From Nostoc sp. CHAB 5834 (lineage in GTDB: Bacteria; Cyanobacteriota; Cyanobacteriia; Cyanobacteriales; Nostocaceae): 26,335 nucleotides of DNA. Below are positions 23,916 to 26,335 of the stretch, in pieces. The translations under genes and the position numbers were made by a program. The notes under the pieces are model-generated. The model was not told the origin of the DNA. It saw only the letters and a list, made by a program, of their open reading frames with translations, and did not search any database. Where the stretch lies: positions 1 through 26,335 of the forward strand of contig JAIVFU010000090.1 of assembly GCA_020829485.1 (NCBI GenBank), given 5' to 3'. Positions within the stretch are counted from its first letter, which is position 1, and every line of letters begins with the position of its first letter.

Positions 23916-25865
23916 TTGTGGCGTGCTAATCAATTTCTGCAACGTCATAGTATGACGCAAAAACCTGAATTACAAAAAATTTCCATTACTGGGTTTGAGG
24001 AGAACTTAGTTTCGAGCATTGTCTTATTACAAATTTCTCAGAGTTTAAGGTATCGAATTCGTGTCCCGTCTAGTGAACTTGATGTAAATAAAACTATTGA
24101 TGTAACTCTGAGTCGAGGAGGATGGCTGACTCCAATCTATAAGACTTATCAAGTTCTCCCAGAGTATCTTTTTTTGGTCAACCGCGCCAGTTACCGAGAT
24201 CATCAAGCTAAGTTTATGGAAGAAGTAACTGAGCGCTTGAAAGACGAAGGGGTATTTATTACCATTTATTTTTTTGATGATGATCCGCGAATATGTTTTC
24301 CTCATGTTTGTGAAGGTTTTCCATTAAGGCTAAGAGAAATTACATCAAAATATAGCCAGCATTTTCTTGTTATTATCTCAAATACAGAAAAATTTTTTAG
24401 CTCTATTAATGGAGAATTAGAACCTTGGGTCAATCAATTGACAAGCTGGAGTAACCGGACAGTTTTAACACATACAGCTGCGGAAAGCTGGGGATATCAA
24501 GAATTAAAAATAGCACAAAAATTTATTATTTTACCAGCAACAATTAAAGGATTGCAGGTGTTAGGTCAAAGACTACACCAGGGTGTTGCAACTTATCCCC
24601 TTGCAGAAGAAACACAGATACCTTTACCAGATTATTTGCGTATACAACATTTTATTTGGATAGAACGTAATCCGCCACCGACTGAGCAAATTAATGCCAT
24701 GTTGGACTCGCTAGAAAAATATCTTGGCAAGGATGGCTTTTATTGGTTGAGTGCTTGTGCAGTTTTTCCAGAGTTAGACTGGAACATCAGTATTTATCTG
24801 GGTAATGTTCTCAAAACCGAGTCAGGAGTATCGCTGATAGAAGTATGTTCGTTGACTGATTTAGCTCGTTTACCGTGGTTACGTTACGGTTATATGCCAG
24901 ACTGGTTGCGTGTTTACCTGATTACAACACTTAGCCAAGAGCAACAGCAGATAATTCGGAGTGTACTTCAAGATTTACTAATTACCTCTGTGCAAGGTTC
25001 TGTCAGCAAACTGCAATTAGAAATAGCGAAACAGTACCCTAATTTACTGCCCAAATTAGTTAATCCAATACTTGATATATTATCCAAAAAAGCAACTACC
25101 AATAGTCCATTAAAGGATTATATATTTCTCGGTTTTATGAAAAAGCAATCTATACTCTCTATGAAAGTATCAGATGAGTTTAGTCGTATATTAAAAAAGC
25201 AGAAAAGAAATTATTGGTGGATGAAATTATTACAAAAAAAAATGGGATTAACAATTAAAGCACCAATTTATCAGCCAAGTTTTGCTGAATCAGCTAATTC
25301 TAATTTTTTGTTAATAACCCGTAGGCAATTTCTGAAATGGCTTGAGTTGGGAATCCTAGGTTTGCTGATATTTATTGTAGCGGATCAGATAACCAAAACT
25401 TTTAATCACAATACTAATAAATTACCTAATTCTAATCCTTCTGTTTCAACTTCAGCTTTATATCTCTCTCAGGAAATTACCTTGTTAAAAAATACTATCC
25501 TAAAATTAGCAGCAACCACCCCTAACCTCACCCCTGGCATTTTCTTAGCAGATTTAGATAATGGTAATTATGTAGATATCAACGGCTCTACCAGTTTTCC
25601 AGCAGGTAGCACAATTACAATACCGATTCTGATTGCCTTTTTCCAGGATGTGGACGCGGGGAAAATTCGCCTGGATGAAATGCTAACTATGCAACAGGAG
25701 ATGGTGGCTGGTGGTTCGGGAAATCTGCAATATAAACCCGCCGGAAGCCAGTATACTGCTCTGGAAATCGTCACTAAAATGATTACAATCAGCGACAACA
25801 CGCGTCTCTTCAACTTGCAAATTTCCTATAAGCGTGTCAGAGACACAGTTCACGAACTCTTTTGA
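23916..25865 (+). pseudogene. vWA-like protein with transmembrane segment and truncated class A beta-lactamase-like domain
   Basis: The frame continues directly from the previous gene after a single TAG (IWHL-stop-WLWRANQFLQR). ATG 23952 could restart it. A vWA-like region (about 70-190) has LFLVNRASYRDHQAKF where a MIDAS Asp-x-Ser-x-Ser is expected (Asn replaces the first Asp). Then come helical segments, a transmembrane helix (about 476-495) and a class A beta-lactamase/serine hydrolase domain from about 525. In that domain the catalytic SxxK reads S565-T-I-T568, so the Lys is lost, while S626-D-N is kept 61 residues later. At about 25803 the frame enters an inverted fragment of another gene, so the Glu166 and KTG regions are missing. 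Confidence 0.65.
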
Positions 25866-26211
25866 AGAGTTCGTGAACTGTTCCTGAGCAGTTTGTGAGG
25901 TTTCCTGGAACCCTTGCTCTGACTGACTTTGACCTAAAATAGATGCTTGATTTAAAGCACCCATTTCTCCAGAGCCAGCATCTATCTCTGAATCCTCAGC
26001 ATTTGATTCTTGTTTTTCAGCATCTGGTTCTTGTTTTTCAGAATTAGCTTTCTCCCAAAATTCCTTCATCCGGCTACCATGCAAATTTTTCACCATCCAG
26101 CTAGCCGTTTCTCGGCCATCCTCTATGGACTTATCCGGCTTAAAAATGAACAACCCGCTTTCGGAAATAATTTTCTTCGCAGAGATAAAAGTACTGTAAC
26201 CCATCCCACTA
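25803..26211 (-). pseudogene. Fragment paralogous to the 19099-19824 gene
   Basis: The minus strand encodes TSGMGYSTFISAKKIISESG, then WMVKNLHGSRMKEFWEKANS, ILGQSQSEQGFQETSQ and EFVNCVSDTL. It aligns with the 19.1-19.8 kb protein from TSALGYSTFIS to about CEET, with a short extra acidic repeat (EKQEPDAEKQESNAE). Its 5' end is cut by the IS630-like element at 26212 and its 3' end abuts the broken beta-lactamase domain at about 25803. Confidence 0.8.
25846..25880. repeat. Perfect in-gene hairpin, copy 2
   Basis: Arms CAGTTCACGAACTCTT and its exact complement flank the loop TTG. The position corresponds to 19289-19323, with matched changes in both arms and the loop in opposite orientation. Confidence 0.8.
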
Positions 26212-26335
26212 GTGGTCTGTCAATTTTCTATTTGTGGATAAAGACGCTTGAGACGGATACGGGCATCCGCTGTTGTGAACTGCCAATCTACAGACTTTTG
26301 TGAATGATTGCGTTGAATATACCAAGCCGTTGTTT
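26212..26335 (-). mobile_element. IS630-like insertion sequence, partial at window edge
   Basis: It begins with GTGGTCTGTC just after a TA (26210-26211), the usual IS630/Tc1-type target, where homology to the disrupted gene ends. It runs off the window. Confidence 0.6.
26220..26335 (-). CDS. IS630-like transposase, C-terminal part
   Basis: The minus frame reads TTAWYIQRNHSQKSVDWQFT, then TADARIRLKRLYPQIEN-stop. This resembles the C-terminus of cyanobacterial IS630-type transposases (WQFTTxDARIKLKRLYP). The DDE core lies beyond the window, so the family call rests on this tail and the TA boundary. Confidence 0.6.
   Translation of the reverse strand, partial: TTAWYIQRNHSQKSVDWQFTTADARIRLKRLYPQIEN

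Overview
The window looks like a cyanobacterium, most likely a filamentous Nostocales species. It has scattered HIP1 octamers (GCGATCGC, for example at 278-285), low-to-moderate GC, families largely restricted to cyanobacteria (DUF1257, DUF2997, Ycf46-like AAA, DUF3598), a PEP-CTERM adhesin, and many short palindromic repeats and MITE-like elements. Many broken genes and plasmid-type genes mark it as accessory DNA (a plasmid or a plastic chromosomal segment). All assignments come from reading motifs; no database was searched.

Layout. 1-4.8 kb: a DUF1257 / DUF2997 / Ycf46-like AAA ATPase / WGR cluster on the plus strand. The DUF1257 gene is frameshifted. A complete 1641-bp IS4-family element (364-2004, 9-bp target duplication) sits between it and DUF2997. 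5-9.1 kb: mostly minus-strand genes: a DUF4334 gene split by a 101-bp MITE, DUF3598, a secreted DUF6748-like protein, an S-adenosyl methyltransferase, and a fragment of a second DUF3598 gene. 9.3-13.8 kb: an SDR oxidoreductase, a SnoaL/NTF2-like protein bracketed by CRISPR-like 37-bp repeats, a large Rieske protein, and three copies (two broken) of an unrecognised small-protein family.

13.9-16.4 kb (minus strand): a probable RiPP operon. It has a 67-aa precursor with a double-glycine leader and a C-P-G-C core, a DUF692/MNIO multinuclear iron oxidase, and a 264-aa partner. I do not recognise this core type. 16.6-18.3 kb: a fragment resembling the variable region of a diversity-generating retroelement target, and a 5'-truncated hemagglutinin-like repeat protein. 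18.5-20.5 kb (minus strand): a two-gene overlapping unit with a small RNA ligase, plus a further unknown gene.

20.7-25.9 kb (plus strand): a tightly coupled cassette resembling an NTP-dependent conflict (defence) system. It encodes a helical 148-aa protein, an inactive-STAND-like protein, a MoxR AAA ATPase, and a CoxE-N-like/vWA protein split in two by one in-frame TAG. The vWA part carries a transmembrane segment and a class A beta-lactamase-like domain whose catalytic SxxK reads STIT. The 3' end of this gene is cut off by an inverted fragment paralogous to the gene at 19.1-19.8 kb, and that fragment is itself truncated by an IS630-like element at the right edge.
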